A stretch of DNA of 34,325 nt from an uncultured Prevotellaceae bacterium (lineage in GTDB: Bacteria; Bacteroidota; Bacteroidia; Bacteroidales; Bacteroidaceae), in the NCBI GenBank assembly GCA_900320845.1, contig ONTS01000024.1:1-34325 (forward strand). Reading direction: 5' to 3'. Below are positions 33,546 to 34,325 of this stretch, piece after piece. The notes under the pieces were generated by a model. It saw nothing but the letters and a program-made list of their open reading frames with translations. It was not told the origin of the DNA and did no database searches. Each line of letters begins with the position of its first letter. Within the stretch, counting starts at the first letter, position 1. A program made the position numbers and the translations under genes.

Positions 33546-33798
33546 TGGCTCTCAGGACGAAGTGCGCCTCTACCTGCCCGAGGGACAGTCAGAATTGTTT
33601 GACAGCGAACGCCTGGTTGACGGCAGTGTGAAACTGCTGAATAAAAAAATAAAGACACAAGCCGTTCTGGGAACGGACAAGAAATACTTCAAAGTGGCAC
33701 ATGTGGCTGAAGACAACATAAATGCCGACATGGACCTTTATGCAAAGCACAACGGCTTTAACTATCAGTATAACACCCGTCCGGCGCTGACCCAGTAA
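33493..33798 (+). CDS. Second fragment of the frameshifted surface protein gene
   Basis: The frame is meaningful from about SATVVKGDAVDGSQDEVRLY (33514 on) and continues the first fragment after a net one-base insertion near 33500-33525. It contains LYLPEGQSELFD and FNYQYNTRPALTQ, then a TAA at 33796-33798. The protein continues in the original frame right after it. The ATG at 33493 is probably not a real start. Together the pieces look like one beta-rich surface protein. Confidence 0.55.
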   Translation: MEIPIMLSATVVKGDAVDGSQDEVRLYLPEGQSELFDSERLVDGSVKLLNKKIKTQAVLGTDKKYFKVAHVAEDNINADMDLYAKHNGFNYQYNTRPALTQ

Positions 33799-33803
33799 GG
33801 GAT

Positions 33804-34325
33804 ATGAATGTACAAATCAAGACCTATCCATATATCATGTACATCCATCCAGCCACCAAGTCCGGAGCTGGCGTCAACTACTATTCTGGCACACTTTGGC
33901 TGGACTACGATGCCATCGTACCAGAAGGAACCACAGTGTGGATGGTGACTGGTATCGACAAAAAGGCGGTCATCAGAGAAGGAACGACGGAGGTTGCCAA
34001 CCAGCTGACGCTGGAGAAGATTGGCGACCCAAGCAGTTTGATTCCCGCAGGTACAGCTATGTATGTGCGTTCAGACACCAAAGCGGGACTTTATGATTTC
34101 CAAAAAGTATGGAAACACGAACTGATAGGCTGGGATGGTCCTAATGCAACTTCAGTTTCGTCAGACACCTTGTGGTATAATAAGGTATATACTCCCGAGC
34201 AGGAAGCAGAACTGGCAGCCCAAAGAGCAAAAATCGGCGACCGCAACCTGCTGCAAGGTTCAGCAACACCGACCACCTTCGCCAACCCGCGCGAAGCCCT
34301 TGTGCTCGGCATAGAGAATCAGAAA
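33804..34325 (+). CDS. Third fragment of the frameshifted surface protein gene (runs off the window)
   Basis: From ATG 33804 the frame is open to the last base, 174 codons: MNVQIKTYPYIMYIHPATKS, then YYSGTLWLDYDAIVPEGTTV, LIPAGTAMYVRS, GLYDFQKVWKHELIGWDG and NLLQGSATPTTF. This is the C-terminal part seen in Prevotella surface proteins as I recall them. Coding sense begins slightly before the ATG (VRDMNVQ), so a one-base deletion in CAG-GTA (now CAGTAA near 33794) explains the break from the previous frame. The two shifts compensate, so the parent gene was one frame from 32745 onward. Confidence 0.65.
   Translation, partial: MNVQIKTYPYIMYIHPATKSGAGVNYYSGTLWLDYDAIVPEGTTVWMVTGIDKKAVIREGTTEVANQLTLEKIGDPSSLIPAGTAMYVRSDTKAGLYDFQKVWKHELIGWDGPNATSVSSDTLWYNKVYTPEQEAELAAQRAKIGDRNLLQGSATPTTFANPREALVLGIENQK

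Overview
The window looks like a chromosomal segment of a Bacteroidota organism, most probably in or near Prevotella (Bacteroidales). Signs are: several promoters of the Bacteroidota primary sigma type (TTTG, 19-21 bases, TAnnTTTG); no clear Shine-Dalgarno sites; many short lipoproteins; families typical of the phylum (DUF3467, DUF6359, a gingipain-type adhesin with a probable type IX secretion tail); and the gene orders DUF177-rpmF-fabH-era and rpsU-xerC-hpf-tRNAs-tuf. The genus is inferred from memory of protein families, not from a search.

Layout. (1) 1-1132: a truncated lipoprotein gene, an 86-residue peptide gene and a long structured leader, all on the minus strand, with a 34-base operator-like element at 898-931. 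(2) 1133-9029, minus strand: one tightly overlapped operon that begins with der and continues into envelope-modification genes: a small lipoprotein, a phosphoethanolamine-transferase-like enzyme, a membrane acyltransferase, a UbiA-type prenyl-phosphate phosphoribosyltransferase, a HAD phosphatase and a GtrA domain fused to a GT-C-like membrane domain. The last three resemble a polyprenyl-phosphate-pentose synthesis, flipping and transfer cassette. (3) 9070-11135, plus strand: a DUF6359 lipoprotein, a FabK-like flavoprotein and a DUF3467 protein, lying between der and era. (4) 11134-13826, minus strand: DUF177-rpmF-fabH-era. (5) 14228-27734, minus strand: the conserved block tRNA-Thr, Tyr, Gly, Thr, tuf, tRNA-Trp, secE, nusG, rplK, rplA, rplJ, rplL, rpoB, rpoC, with a strong promoter at one end, a strong terminator at the other and several internal hairpins. 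(6) 27805-30190, minus strand: hpf, xerC and rpsU, each with its own recognisable promoter. (7) 30358-31887: a secreted stand-alone gingipain-like adhesin. (8) 32006-34325, plus strand: a second copy of the 34-base element, a run of 17 C, a broken HU-like gene and a secreted leucine-rich protein gene split by two compensating frameshifts, running off the window.

The central 13.5 kb is ordinary housekeeping. The unusual material is at the two ends: the 34-base element is present at both, each time upstream of a promoter-like box and surface-protein genes, and at one copy a C17 tract lies between element and promoter box. The likely polyprenyl-pentose cassette in the der operon is the best candidate for an incompletely described pathway.
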